Assembly: GCA_963971225.1 (NCBI GenBank)
Contig: OZ020269.1
Span: 97,017,040-97,081,039, forward strand
Origin: Melieria omissa
Taxonomy: Eukaryota > Arthropoda > Insecta > Diptera > Ulidiidae
DNA length: 64,000 nucleotides
Direction: 5' to 3'
The position numbers and the translations under genes were made by a program. Of the stretch, positions 1-11,739 are shown piece by piece; the first letter of the stretch is position 1; every line of letters begins with the position of its first letter. The notes below the pieces were generated by a model. That model saw nothing but the letters and a program-made list of their open reading frames with translations. It was not told the origin of the DNA and did not search any database.

Positions 1-184
1 TACAAATAGTTTTATTTAAACAAGATGAAGAATATCTGAAATTAATTTTAAATAAACTTAATGTAAGATTTAATGAGTTTAAAAATTAAAACTGCCATAT
101 TTACCAAATTGTTACGAAAACACTTTACCTGGGGATGCGGTCAATGTTGCTTACAATGCTTGTAAATCTGTGTCCAACACAAAA

Positions 185-263
185 TCGTCGCCTCAGAACG
201 ACGATTGTCGTATGTTCCATTGAGCCTAGTATGACATACGACATTTGTTTTCTAAGGCGACGA
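185..263. repeat. Short palindromic hairpin repeat, copy 1
   Basis: The ends are inverted (TCGTCGCC at 185-192, GGCGACGA at 256-263). Inside them is a second inverted pair (GTCGTATGT and ACATACGAC). The same two-level hairpin recurs at 29984-30069, so this is a dispersed foldback/MITE-like unit. No coding content. Confidence 0.6.
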
Positions 264-299
264 AATGTTGCCAAGCATCAGACAGCTAATGCTCCCAAA

Positions 300-2550
300 A
301 CGGTTCACGTATAAGTCAGAAATGCGCACAAAGCGCCCTCTATGTGTCAGTAGCACAACAAACATTCATTAAACATCAGTAGCAAAGGTTTAAGCAGCGG
401 AAATTTCTAAATTTCCCCTCAATATTGACTATAAATATTTCCCTCCAATAAAAGGAAATTATGTTGCCAACAGCTGGCAACTTGTTTAGAGCTACACTTC
501 ACAATAGTTGGCAACGCATCGCATATCCGCTGCATTTTTCTGCATTGACAAAGAAAATTCGTTGAATTTAAGTTTGCAGCGCTTCTATGACACAAATCTA
601 ACGTGTTGCTGTGAAATTGCATCAAACAAATTTTGTGCACAGCAAAACGAGGTGATGTTCGTCTATAAACAGCGAAAAGAGTGGATTTTTCGTAGAGTTG
701 TATGTGTTGCAGGCAGTGAAGTCAGCCGCAGCCAGTCAAACGAATACTTCTCAATTATTTATCGATTTATTTGAGTGCTGTGCCTGCTTTTGTTGCTGTT
801 TTGTGCTGTTGCTTTGCATGCGTCGCTCAAATTACCAGAGCCAGAACTACAATTGCCTGTAGGACGACGCGGGGGGAGGAGGGGGGCGCAAAGCGACTGG
901 CAGTGTGAGGTGTCCAAGTCATTTGTTTTGGGGGTTGGTTTTGGGGAACTGGCGCTGGCGCAATACCATCTCACCATCCATTGCACACAGATATGCGTGT
1001 GTGCGCCCGTCGTATACCGACAAACTCCCCGTTAGCGCGCACAGAGAGCACCAACCAGCCAGTTGGCCATAGTGGCAAACAGTTACAAAATTTCCTTTAC
1101 CCTGCGACAATTGCAATTATTATTCAATTGGCATTTGATGACAACACCAGCAACAACAGCAACGCCATCGTGCGCTGCGCAGCGCTAACGGCAATAAAAA
1201 CATCAAAAACAGCAACAACAGCAGCAACAAGCACAGCGAACGCCACAGCAGCGAGTCGACTGTGTGCGTGAAGTGCGCTGCTGCCGTTTCCGTTGCTGCC
1301 AGTGTGAGTGCGTGTTTTGTGTGCGAAAGTATTTTTCGAAAGGTAGACGCCATTTTTTCCGCAGCGGTAGTATGTGGCGGTGGTGAAGGCTTAAGGAAAA
1401 TATTAAATTAAAAGCGCAAGAATTAAATTGCTATTTAAGCAAACGTAACGAAAAGTGTGAGCGAATTTTTACGCAAACGACGAGAAAGCCTCGTTCGGCT
1501 TGGATTGTGGCCACCACTCGAGCGCAGTGAAAAGTTTGCATTTGGCGAAAAAGCATTCAAGTGCGACAACACAAGCACAACAAATTTGTGGATTAACGGT
1601 GCAGCAAACATTTTCCTACGTCGTCGAACAAAGCGCAGCGAAAATGTATGGGAAGATCATGGTGAGTGCAAAGTTTATAAAAAAATTTCGATATTTTCCA
1701 GAAAACCTTAAACAATTGCAGTCATAGAAATTGTTTTAAAAAATGTGTAAATTCCAATTAAGCGATACAAAATTTTTTATTGATTTTTCGAGGCGCCTGC
1801 AGTGTCGAGGTGTCGAACAGCATCGACCGCGACGACGTGCACACCACGCATCCCTCTGTCCCATACCGAGCGTCAACGGCCCATTCACAAACGAACGCAC
1901 TTTTTCCATAGTATATTTTTAGGCGATGGGCGCCTGGCCAAACATTCCGCCCCGCTGCTCATACCCGCACTTGTCTAACGCCTGTCTAAACCGATTTTTT
2001 CGTGCTTTTTTTGCTGCTTCTACATGGCCCTTAGTCACCGTTTGGCGCTTGGCGCTGCGTCTAACGGCACAACGATTGCAGCCGCCGGAAGTGGGGTTCC
2101 AGCTTTTGCGCTGCTTCCTCTTCCTCGCATTTTATCCTTTATCCATAAATTGTATCTATAACAATTTTTCAATGCAATTCCTTTGCAGTCATACCAACAA
2201 CAACAACAAAAGCTCCATATTGACGTTTGACACACATACTTACAAGCGCCAAGCGTCACTCACACTCGCTCGCACACACTGCGCAAATGTGTCACTTTTT
2301 GTTTTGCTCCCGAAATTTGCGCTCACACTCAATTTTCCTCGCATGCCTTCACTCGCTACGTCTCACTCGCACCGACCGCCGCGTCGCAGTCGCCGCCGTC
2401 GCTGGCTGTGTGTGAGTGCATCAGCTATAGTGTGGGGGTTTGTTTTGTTTTGCATATTCGCCTTGCTTTGTTCGCTTTTCCACCCGAACTTTTCCACCAG
2501 CCGTGTGCAGATGTCGCTTTGCCATTGATGCCGATTTTTCCAATTTAACA
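300..2550. other. GC/CAG-rich unique island, possible distal 5' region of chn
   Basis: This stretch has mixed composition, CAG/CAA tracts (about 1140-1250) and many short open frames, but no protein similarity that I recognise and no transposon ends. A TATA-like tataaa lies near 664. It resembles the other islands upstream of chn and probably holds regulatory sequence and leader exon. The role is inferred from position only. Confidence 0.35.
1275..1661 (+). other. Candidate non-coding first exon (1a) of chn
   Basis: The segment is A-rich in its second half, like fly leaders, and ends at a strong donor (G|GTGAGT, intron starting 1662). The 5' limit is not visible and is set arbitrarily after the CAG tract. 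An ATG at 1644-1646 stays open to the donor. If spliced to the exon at 37201 it would overlap the chn start codon out of frame and stop at 37261-37263. Assignment to chn rests on strand, distance and the lack of another gene between. Confidence 0.3.
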
Positions 2551-2559
2551 ATTTTTGTA

Positions 2560-3740
2560 CTATTCGGTGTATATTATTTCTAATTTAAGAGAGAGAGCAA
2601 TAATTTGCACGTTTGCGCACTTAATGATAGGCGACAATTCGTACAGGGAGCGTACAGTGTTGTGAATTGTTTGTATACCTGAATTGACAGAATGTTGGAA
2701 TGGGCGAGGGGATATGCCGCCCCCAACTTCTACATTCAACGTAGACGAACCTAACATTAAAGCCGGATTACCTTAAGCTCTTTTAAGGCAGTTTAAAGTG
2801 GTTTAAATGGGCTAAAATGTTGCTCAAGGAGTCGATCAAATATCGAAACTTTCTGAACTCTCGACTAGAACTGAAAGGCAAATCCATTGCTACGGTATTC
2901 AAAGTAAATTATTATTTTTCAATTTGTATTCCTTTGAAACAATTTAAAATTCGATTTTAAAATGCTTATTACATTTTCCAAATTAGAGATATCCTACAGT
3001 TCACGTAAGAGCGTTTTGACCACAGCAATGTCAACTAACTTCTTCTTACCAAAGGAGGCAAAACTATTATAATAAAACTAATTCTGTGTTCAAAAGCAAT
3101 AATCGCTTAAGTCCATAAGTACTATTTTGAGCAGCATGTAATTTCTTTCCTCCTGTCGGCTAACTTCTTCTTCATTCACGTACATATGTATGAAAGTATG
3201 TAGCTATTCGTCGGCCTGATCCAATAGTTAGGACAGTGTTTGAATTATGGATACTAAATAAGTCAAACCTACCAGAAGTAGGCTAACCTACTCCGGGGGA
3301 ATTCAGATTTAATTGTGCAAAATTTTAATTTTATTAAATCAGTCAAAAAATTTATTGATTGCGAGAAAGTAACAGATATGAATTCAAAAAATTTTACATA
3401 AATTTAAAATTACTTATAAATAGAGAAAATCTCCCCAAACAATCAACTAAGTAATTAACGTAACTAACACATGGCACTGAGCTGTGGAAAATCAAATATT
3501 TTTTGATTATACATAGAATTTTTAATCAAAGTAAAGGGTCACAAAGGTGATCTGAACTTAGTTTAATTAGTATCCATACGGACTTTGAACACCAAAACCG
3601 ATGTACACAGCACACATGTAAGTACATTTCTGGATTCAAATTCAGTGCCGGCTTATGCCTTCCGCTCCTTCTGGCTTCCGAACCACTTGAATGTGTATCA
3701 AGCATAGATGATCGCCCTACATGCGGCCGTTATGAACCTA
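2560..3740. other. AT-rich sequence, nothing recognised
   Basis: I see no conserved coding frame, no terminal repeats and no RNA gene here. Occasional LINE-like words (taagtcaaacctacc) suggest decayed repeats. Confidence 0.4.
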
Positions 3741-3749
3741 CATCCTACT

Positions 3750-4650
3750 CCTGACAGAAGAAGGCAGGCTTATATATTCTCGGACAGCCAAGATAAACTC
3801 ATGTATAAACAAAACCAGATCTCTCACTGATCCCTCATGTATAAACAACACCACATCCCTCACTGGGTGCCGCGAATCTCTTAACGAGATGATCCAGCAC
3901 TACAGTATCCACCTCGTTTGTGTGCCCAGTTTCCAGGACATAGACGGCAACTGCAAACCGAACGAACTGGCAAGGATAGGCACAATCACCCTTATCCTTC
4001 CAGGCAAGGAGGTGGTAGGCATGTCACAGGCCAAGTTCAAACTTCGCGCCAGAACTCATACAATTCGTGTAGCTCAGGAGCGATGGTACAAACTCTTCGC
4101 ATACGCAACCGTGAGGTTTACATGACCCACTTATGACAGGAAACGCACATCAGCTATTCTGATTTTTAAAAGGACTGAGGTGAGAATGGATCCTTACAAG
4201 GACTTTGAAAGAACACAGGTTTATAGGAGCACCGCCATCAGGCTAGGTGTCAACCAAAGAGACTACTGCAGAAGTTGCAATTGCGCGGAAGAGGAAGAAA
4301 GCGTACATCATCTCCTCTGTCATTGCCCGGCTCTCAGTAAAAGGAGGCTCCACGCTACAGGACAATTATTTCTAAAGAAAATCGGAGAGATATCATACAT
4401 ACATAGATGTTGAAGACCTGCTTAGGTTCATAACATCGTCTAAATGGTTTGACGAAGTAACCTAGTCTTAGGGAAAGCTGCATATGGTATCACAACGGGC
4501 CTACTACTTGGCCTATGTGAAGGATAGGATCTATCCAGCCATTTCAACCAAACCTATGCCAGTGGCTGTTGTCAACATTGCAAAGAGTACTGATGGAAAA
4601 TCCCTTTAAGGTTACTTTTACTTCCCAATGTTTGAAATAGCATGCACTCA
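3750..4650 (+). mobile_element. Decayed RNase H-bearing LINE, 3' part
   Basis: Broken frames spell pieces of a non-LTR retrotransposon C-terminus. They are a SDSQ word near 3780, a degraded RNase H block with DIDGNCKPNELARIGT (about 3938-3985), and a terminal Cys/His motif, CRSCNCAEEEESVHHLLCHC, near 4270-4330. Stops and frame changes show it is dead. RNase H places it in the I/LOA-type group rather than jockey sensu stricto. The exact clade is not determinable by eye. Confidence 0.7.
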
Positions 4651-4744
4651 ACAGTTGAAACGAGTGGAACAATAAACCTAAGTACCTTACCTAATCTAAC
4701 ACAACCTTTACTGACGAAAGGAAATTAAACCTGTATAACTCTGC

Positions 4745-5022
4745 TAGACGTCCATAGGTTAGGATAGGTAGCGTAAAGTGTGTGTGGCACAGACCTTTTT
4801 ATTTTCCTCTTGAAAACCTCTTGATGAAGCAGAGCAGATCCAAGACTTCGCCGCACTAGCCAGGTCCATCAGAAATATTGACCCCAAAGTTCGAAGTTGT
4901 CGTTGCTGTAGAGCCGGGCTGTGGCTCAGGAACTGTTGTATCGTTTCTAACTCTTCTTGATCTCAACGCTTCTGCAGACATTACTGGACGAGCGACGCAA
5001 TTTGATAAGAATAGATCCGACA
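4745..5022 (-). mobile_element. LINE 3'-end fragment
   Basis: It opens on the plus strand with taggttaggataggtag, the reverse of a CCTAACCTA-type LINE tail. It shares blocks with 21815-22175 (ccaggtc.gtcag, gaccccaa.gt.cg, gttgtatcgtttcta, agacat.accggacgag). It is interrupted at 5022 by the SINE/piggyBac nest, and the sequence after 7262 continues the same target. Confidence 0.6.
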
Positions 5023-5357
5023 GCCGCCGTGGCTCAGTTGGTTAGTGCGCGGTCCAACGAGTCGCATGCAGAGCGACGCAAGATCGAATACTGCATGTAG
5101 TAACACCTAAAAAAAATAACGGGAAACTCGTTTTCTCTTTCGGTGGCTGTCCTCTCAGCTGGAAATGGCAAACCTCTGAGAGTAAAAATTGCCTATGAAA
5201 AAGCTCCCAACCTGCCGTTCGGAACCGGCATAAAACTGTAGGTCCCTTCCACCCGCGTACAAAATTCACACGCACAACACGGGTGGTTGCGGGAAGCTAG
5301 GCCTTAGTCTCGCGTAAGCGGGCTGTCGTGCCAATCAATTATTATTATTATTATTAA
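5023..5357 (+). mobile_element. tRNA-derived SINE, copy A
   Basis: The tRNA-like head (GCCGCCGTGGCTCAGTTGG, an A-box) is followed by a degenerate B-box (AAGATCGAATACT). After these come a conserved body with TTTCGGTGGCTGTC and GGCAAACCTCTGAGAGT, and an (ATT)n tail. The target duplication TAGATCCGACA (5012-5022) reappears as TAGATCCGATA at 7262-7272, beyond the piggyBac element that landed in the tail. The SINE remainder is therefore 7254-7261. Confidence 0.85.
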
Positions 5358-5646
5358 CACTCATGTGATCGGATAGGTACAAATGTACCTATGACGCTAT
5401 TTTAATTGCGACCACAACCGCAAATGAGCATTGAAACTTATGCGGTTTCAGGTTATCCTCTATTGATGTATTTTGAATCTGTTTCCGAAGTGGGAGTGAA
5501 AAAAAGGGGCGTGGGGGGTAGCAATATGTGTTTAAAAAGAAGTAGTACGATTATGATCGGCATAGGTACATTTGTACCTATGGGTAAATACAAGTTATTT
5601 GTATGGAAAGAGCATTGTTTTATCCTACGAGGAAGAATTGGGTAGG

Positions 5647-6815
5647 CAAATGCTGAGTGCCGATTCAGAAGATGATAATAGCCAAGAAGAAGTGGAAGCC
5701 TGTGACGAAGAAGAAAACGCAGATGACAACCATGTACACCCGGACTTTACACCAGGAGAGGAGTCTGAAGCCGAACAGGATTTGGGGGTTGAGTATAATG
5801 AAGAAGTTTATAATGCAGTGTCTACTGATGACAACAGCCACCGTAGCTCAGCTGGCTACTGCGTTGGGCCGCGAGCTCGAACGCAGGTTCAAGACTCCGT
5901 TGCGTTAACACCGGAAAAAAAACAACAATTTTTCTTTCGGCGGCTGTCCTTTCAGCAGGAAATGGCAAACCTCTGAGAGTAGAATTTCCTGCGAAAAAGC
6001 TCCCAATTCACTGTTCGGAATCGACATAAAACTGTAGGTCCCTTCCAACCTTGAAAAATTCGCACGCATAACACTGATGGTTGCGGGTAGCTAGGCCTTA
6101 ATCTCGTAATCGGGCTGTCGTGCCAGTCAATTATTATTAACAAGTCTACTGATGACGAAATATAGTAGAAGGTGTTCAAGTGGATGAGCCGGCTTCTACG
6201 GCAAAGATGGCACGCAGTGACGGAAACGGGATTCCACTAGCAGTCGTATTAGATTTCATAACATTATTCGGAACCAAGGAGGACTATGTCAGAGACTGCA
6301 GGGTATAGTGTTCTAGATGTTTTTCAAGCCATTGTCACACCAGAAATTGTTAGCGAAACCAACCGTAAAGCAAAGGATGCATTCGCAAATTTGAATGCTA
6401 CTAATCCAGATAAAGAACCTCAAATATGGAAAGCAGTGACGGACACAGAGATCTACGCATACATTGGTGTTCTACTTGTGAATAGAGCTTCTACTGAGAA
6501 TATCTTTGAAATGTGGAAACCAGATGCCTTGCCAATGTACAATACAACTTTTGCCTTGAAACGGTTTCGGCAAATTCGACGTTTTATTCGATTTGATAAT
6601 CCAATTCAGAGAGCCAGCCTATCCAACCCAAAACTTCGATTCCAGGGTCAAGCGCTAGTGTTCCCAAAAAAATAGTTGGCAGTTGTAGAATTTACTACAT
6701 GACGAATAAGAATCAACGGAAAACACGGCAGCGTTGTAATTTTTGCAACTCACCAGTATGTGCCGTGCATAGCACACAACTTTTAAAATGCGACAATTGT
6801 AGAAACGCAAAATGA
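5647..6815 (+). pseudogene. piggyBac-type transposase remnant
   Basis: Three pieces survive. First, an acidic N-terminal region (about 5650-5832, with runs such as DSEDDNSQEEVEACDEEENAD) that is cut by a SINE. Second, the start of the DDE_Tnp_1_7 domain (6286-6660, with IYAYIGVLLV, IFEMWKPD and FRQIRRFIRFDN). Third, after a frame change in an A7 run near 6664-6671, the C-terminal cysteine-rich domain (about 6680-6815, with CNFCNSPVCAVHS and CDNC). The whole catalytic core between the second and third pieces is deleted, so no transposase can be made. Confidence 0.88.
5837..6143 (+). mobile_element. tRNA-derived SINE, copy B, inside piggyBac
   Basis: It belongs to the same family as 5023-5357: A-box TAGCTCAGCTGG, B-box-like GGTTCAAGACTCC, the same body and an (ATT)n tail. 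A 13-bp target duplication GTCTACTGATGAC lies at 5820-5832 and 6144-6156. The insertion split the piggyBac transposase frame. Confidence 0.92.
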
Positions 6816-7261
6816 TAATTTATATTAGTGGAGTTCACTCTCATAGCATTTTACTTGGGTGTAAAGTAACTATTGTAGCAATCTGTCGCTACAACTGCTT
6901 TCGAAAACACTTCGAAAATTCAAAAATTGCTACGTTAGCAACTTTACACCTAAACTGCTACGAAGAGTGAGTATCGCTATTATTCTTATGCTTTTGTTTA
7001 CTAATTTATCTCTATTTCATATTCAATAAACAACGCAACAGGCATTGTTTGCAAAGAACAAAATTAATAATTGGTCTCCATTTGCATTCTTTCATATGTT
7101 GGATTTTGAAACATACATACACGTACACATACACACACAAACACAAACACACAGACGTGGATAAAACACGTATTTACGTATAAATGAAGTATAGGTACAT
7201 TTGTACCTATGCCGATCATTTACGTCAGGTAAGACTACCCGATCACATGAGTGTTAATTAT

Positions 7262-8040
7262 TAGATCCGATAGCACAGTGTCCGATAGTAACTCCAACGA
7301 ATGGAATGGCTCAACTCCAACGAGCCGACAAATGGAAGTTCGACTCAGGGACAGTACAAATCGTGTTTTCCTCAAGAAAAGGGAGGGCCACATTACCCGC
7401 CATGTATTGACTTGTCAATATTCATATATAGGACAGATATCGGAGGTAGCATAAAGTTGTCCAGTGTGGACGTCCATAAGTTTGACGTAAGCTAGTAATA
7501 GCAAAACATGGAGGGAGATCAATGTTGGTTTTTTCCCTGTTTATCGGTTGCAATACCGGACGATCCGACTTTTATCATCGGGAACATGGATAAGTTTGAC
7601 TATTTTATTCAAATCTGAAACAAAATAGGTACAGAGAAAATGGGCATGGCATGACAAGAAATTTCGCGTTTTACCAAGAGTCCAATCGAAAGGCTCTGAC
7701 TTACTTAAAACTCTCCCAAGCTCAGTCCTTTTTAATCACTCGACTTTCTTACTTATCAAAAGCGTAATTTGAAGCAAAAACTGGCCTTGGTTATGCTCAA
7801 AAGAGTGATGATTAAAGAGTATGTTGAAAATGAAAGAATTTAAAAAGTACTGGTGGAATCCCTTTTTTCGCCCATGACGTCACTGGTGCGGCTTCAAATT
7901 GATTCTCTCTCAGACTGAGTAATCCCTTGAATCACTTGAACAAATTCACTATAAATTCAACTATTTCATAAACAAAATTGGCACTTAATCAATACAGGTT
8001 AATTTGGTATTTGAACCCACGGCCCTCGGACTTGTGGTCT
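7262..8040. other. Mixed repeat-like sequence, no gene
   Basis: This is the continuation of the LINE-like target after the nested insertions, followed by AT-rich sequence. A tRNA-like B-box in reverse (tttgaacccacggccctcgg near 8010) hints at another decayed SINE on the minus strand. Nothing can be called as a gene. Confidence 0.35.
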
Positions 8041-8980
8041 GCTCACATTATTAACTGAGTCCCGTTCGTGCCGCTACATTGATTACCGCCATAACAGTCT
8101 CGCTTACACCGTGAGTGTCGGCAGCAATATTTGCAATCCTATATGCATTATTAATCGCCATCCTCGCTGCCATCGCCACCAGTGCAGCGGTCAACTGCTT
8201 GTCACGCATTAACATAGCCGCCAGCAAGGAAGCCCTATTAACATAATTACATGTGTTTTCCCCCAACTGATTCACTCCTTGGTCGTGTTTCAACCCAATT
8301 TCGATTTTCAGCTCACTCAACAGGTTTCCCTGTGCAGCGACCTTCTTGCAACGCATTATATCACTGCAGCACTGCGGCGCCTCCACTCCGCGCCGCGCAT
8401 CCAGACAGCAATGCTACCTGCCGTGCGCTGACATACTGACGCGCCAACCACCGTTCAAGTATTGCTCATCGATTCGTTGCGATCGCTTGCATAGTTGCGA
8501 GAACTTCAGCTCGCCTCGCAATTATTCAGCACTTGGCTACGATTTTTCCTGCCTGTTAGTAGTGCAGCCCCCTGCACGATTCGCCCGCCCGTTTCGTGGG
8601 TGCATATTAAACCGGTTTTCCCGACCGCGACGACGACGACTGCTGCACGTAAACGTAACTGCAACTTGATCGAACATCATCGGCTGCAGCCGATGAAAGG
8701 GGAAATCTCTTTTTCGCTTGTGTGATGCTGCCGATACGGCGGCTGCGACTGCGACTGCGACTACGACTGCAGCCGCTATTACTGAATGATCAGCAGCAAC
8801 TGGTTTAATACTCGTGCTGTGACTTTGATCGTTGGTCTACTTAAGTTGTTTACGTTTTTGCTGGCTGGCGATGACGAAAGTGCTGCCGGTATAACCGCCT
8901 CGATTGCTTCTCTCTTCGTTGTCGTCATCGTTGTGTTGGCGCGATTGACTTTCAATTTCATTCAGTACTCGCTTTAGTAG
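8041..8980. other. GC-rich unique island with (CTGCGA)n
   Basis: This is a sharply bounded GC-rich block with a short CTGCGA/CTACGA tandem near 8745-8775. Open frames exist on both strands but none resembles a known protein, and they lack consistent codon structure. It may be regulatory intron or leader sequence of chn. Confidence 0.35.
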
Positions 8981-9319
8981 CATGGATTTCCCCACACTGC
9001 GGAGCTTAGCTTAGCTTAGCATGACTAAGCGACTAAACAAAGAATGAGATTCTAATACTTTAGACTTTGCTCGGCACCGTACGACTGTGGGCTAAATTAA
9101 TAAAATTCCCCTAGCTTCAAAATTAGTAAAGGATACCCTTTGGAAATTGGGAGTTTTACACATTTTTAATAGATTCTACGAGTAAATTCTAAATTTTAAC
9201 CTCGACTAGTTTGATAATAAAAATTAATTAGCAGAAATTAAGATGATCACTCAAAACAAGGCTTTATGAACCTTAATAATATGGACTTTACAATGTCACT
9301 AATTACGGTAACATTTGTC

Positions 9320-9915
9320 GGGCTTGTTCGTCGCAGTTCTACCTCCTTTTTCAATCCATATACGCTCAAGCTTTTGTATACTACATTCGTTAGGTCCAGA
9401 CTGGAATATGCTGCTTTCATCTGGAGACCTTAACATGCTTCCCATTCAAATCGCTTTGAACGTATCCAAAGAAGATTCCTAAAGTTTGCCCTTCGCTCTA
9501 TTCATTTTTCTGAGCCCCAGCCTCCTTACAGGTCTCGTTGTTTATTACTGAGTCTAAAATCGCTTGAAACCAGGAGGTCTGTCATCTCCATGTCTTTCAT
9601 TTTTGATATAGTCCATGGAAACATTGATTAACCTTCTCTTTTGGCCAAAATAGCTTTCAATGTACCAACACGTTCCTTCAGACATGTTTCCCCTCTTTCT
9701 GTTGAGTTCTCTAGAACGCTATATGGAAGTAACGCTCCTATTCCTCGAGCCTTAGCCGAGTTAACAGCGCTGTCGACCTCTTTAATGTTTGATAAATCTG
9801 TCCCTAAACTCTTGTTTATTTCATTTGTTAATTCCCAGTTTCCCGTTTAAGCTTTCCATATTGTTAATTAGTCTGTAAGAATTGTATCAAAGACTGAATT
9901 AAAATGTATGAATAA
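9320..9915 (+). mobile_element. Jockey-type LINE, 3' part
   Basis: The frames spell the C-terminal region of a jockey-family reverse transcriptase ORF: YTTFVRSRLEYAAFIW (about 9377-9424), then RIQRRFLKFALRSIHFSEPQ, ETRRSVISMSFIFDIVHGNI, and an end at SFVNSQFPV (stop near 9850). In-frame stops make it defunct. A short 3'UTR with tagtctgtaagaattgtatc and A-rich (aataaataaa) sequence follows. The same 3' sequence recurs at 13890. Confidence 0.8.
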
Positions 9916-10587
9916 ATAAAGATCAACACGATCACTCACAATCAAAATAAATTAAAACAATTGAATTTGGGCCAAACTTGACTGCAATATAGACAAAAAA
10001 TAAATAGGTATACCACAATACCCGAAGTTACCCCATTGGGCTGAAAAATTGTACGCAAGAACTCACCAAAATTCAAATCCTGTATGCGCCACTGTTTATA
10101 AAACCTCGGTCCTAGTTAGCTATATTCATCTCCGTGACACTTAGGTTAGGCAGGTTATGGTGGCTGCCTCTGTATGAGATACCCTCGGGTCATACACTTT
10201 GTGATATCACAATTCCACCCGTTTAATTTATGAATGTAACGTGATTTTTCAACGGATCTTGAAACGAAAGTGGGAAGCGAGCTGGTGGGCTTCTTAAATT
10301 TTCATCTTCCTCTGGTGTATAGCGAATGAAGTAGAAGAGTATTTTACCAGCTCGGAACTAGGAATTGAACCCAGAGTCTCTAGTGTGAAATGTCAGCACC
10401 CTATTCGCCAGACTGTCAAGGGCAGTGATAATCAGAACGATCAAATTTAAATAAATGACCTTGAGAATGAGAACCATACCAGGTCAGTAGTTAAAAATCT
10501 CAGTCGTAATTAGATAGAACACGCATTATTAAGAATTTACTGCTTTTAAAACAATGACCTTGAGAATTTAACTGTGTCATTTACAAC

Positions 10588-11126
10588 TAGTGTTGCCAGA
10601 TCAGGAGATTTCTTCTTGGCCTTTTAGGAGACTTTTTGGGAGGAAGAATTGTTTAGGAGATTTTGATGGTTAAACATTTGACATCATTAGTGGCACTGAG
10701 GCCTTGGACATTGAAAGTTAAAGTGTCTAATTTAATAAAATTTAATTTTATGCTTCAAAGGGTCAAAATGTATGCAATGAATGAAGGAAGTTTACAAAAG
10801 CGAATTTCCTACCGATCTCATTTTTTAAACATTTTGTTTGTGCTAAGTTGTTGTTAAGCTGAAGCTGATTGAATAAAAACTGTTTTAAGTTAAGGCTGCA
10901 ATAAAAATAAATATGTTTTTGTTTTTTATCAGGAGTTTATAATGACAATAATTATAACAACAACAATTTTTGGCCATTTTTTTTATTTTGTGAGGCAATT
11001 TCAGCTTTTTTTAAGATTTAGGAGAAAGGACAAATTTTTTGAGACATGTTTTTTACGTTTTGGGAGGAAATTTCAGTTTTTTTTTAAGATTTAGGAGAAA
11101 GTAATTTCGGGTATCTGGCAACACTG
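10588..11126. mobile_element. hAT-like non-autonomous element (MITE family 1, copy 1)
   Basis: Ends are TAGTGTTGCCAGATC and, inverted, CAGTGTTGCCAGATACC. They are flanked by a perfect 8-bp target duplication TTTACAAC (10580-10587 and 11127-11134). CAGNG ends plus an 8-bp duplication are hAT traits. The interior is AT-rich with repeats of a tttaggagaaa/atttcag word and has no transposase. Confidence 0.88.
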
Positions 11127-11134
11127 TTTACAAC

Positions 11135-11700
11135 GCTGCTGCTTTAGTCGTAGTCAGAGTTTTCGACACTTTGTAATGAAAGAGTTAAAAAAAATAGCCT
11201 TGAAGCTTGAGGACTTCAAAATAGTTCGTCTAGTAATGGTAGCAGTAAATTTGTGTCCAGTTTTAATACTTTAACCACCAACCAACGGTTAAAGATAACA
11301 AGTTTTTTGTTAGGTTAGGTCAGTTTAGTAGATGGGCCCACTATGACCCCTATTGACCTATGGAAAACTCACTTCATTCACTTCAGCAGAATTGATTTAT
11401 CCTGGTTCTTAGTTCATCATCAACTTGATGAGTTATCTGTGGTTCAACTGTAATAGAACTTTCTATACGAGGACCCATTTTAATTCCATTGATTTGGAAA
11501 TAAACCTAACCTTATTCCTAATACTCAAACATATTTCAAGTAATTCATTCGATTCACTATATCTGTGAAAAAGGTTGCAGCTTTCCGAACAATGAGTCAG
11601 TGCCAGTCAGAACCCCAGCCGAGTTTTGCAAGTCATTGTCTACTCCCCCTTAGGTTTCATGGTAGTTTCTGGTTAGTACATTTATTCTCCCCATCTACGT
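11135..11700. other. AT-rich intergenic/intronic sequence with a LINE-tail word
   Basis: A gttaggttaggtcag word at 11311 resembles the reversed LINE tails seen elsewhere. No coding frame or RNA gene is visible. Confidence 0.3.
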
Positions 11701-11739
11701 GTGAGTCAGTTTGGTAAGAACCCTAACGTGCAGTTGCTG

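Larger units (their letters stand above)
5358..7253 (+). mobile_element. piggyBac-like DNA transposon, internally deleted and SINE-interrupted
   Basis: The 15-bp terminal inverted repeats are perfect: CACTCATGTGATCGG (5358-5372) and CCGATCACATGAGTG (7239-7253). They are flanked by the piggyBac target duplication TTAA (5354-5357 and 7254-7257). Subterminal palindromes TAGGTACAAATGTACCTA / TAGGTACATTTGTACCTA occur near both ends. Length is 1896 bp, of which about 310 bp is a younger SINE. The transposase remnant is broken, so the copy is non-autonomous. Near-perfect ends suggest a fairly recent insertion. Confidence 0.93.

Noticed and set aside
664..669. TATA-like tataaa as the promoter of leader 1a
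   Set aside because: No initiator or DPE at the right spacing downstream; too weak to call a promoter.
5023..5100. tRNA-like sequences (also at 5837, 23700 and 30150)
   Set aside because: A- and B-box words are present but acceptor and anticodon stems do not pair, and a SINE body follows, so they are not tRNA genes.
8051..8386. 111-codon Ala-rich frame on the minus strand
   Set aside because: No similarity I recognise, no initiation or splice context, and it sits in a GC-rich block with open frames in other registers.
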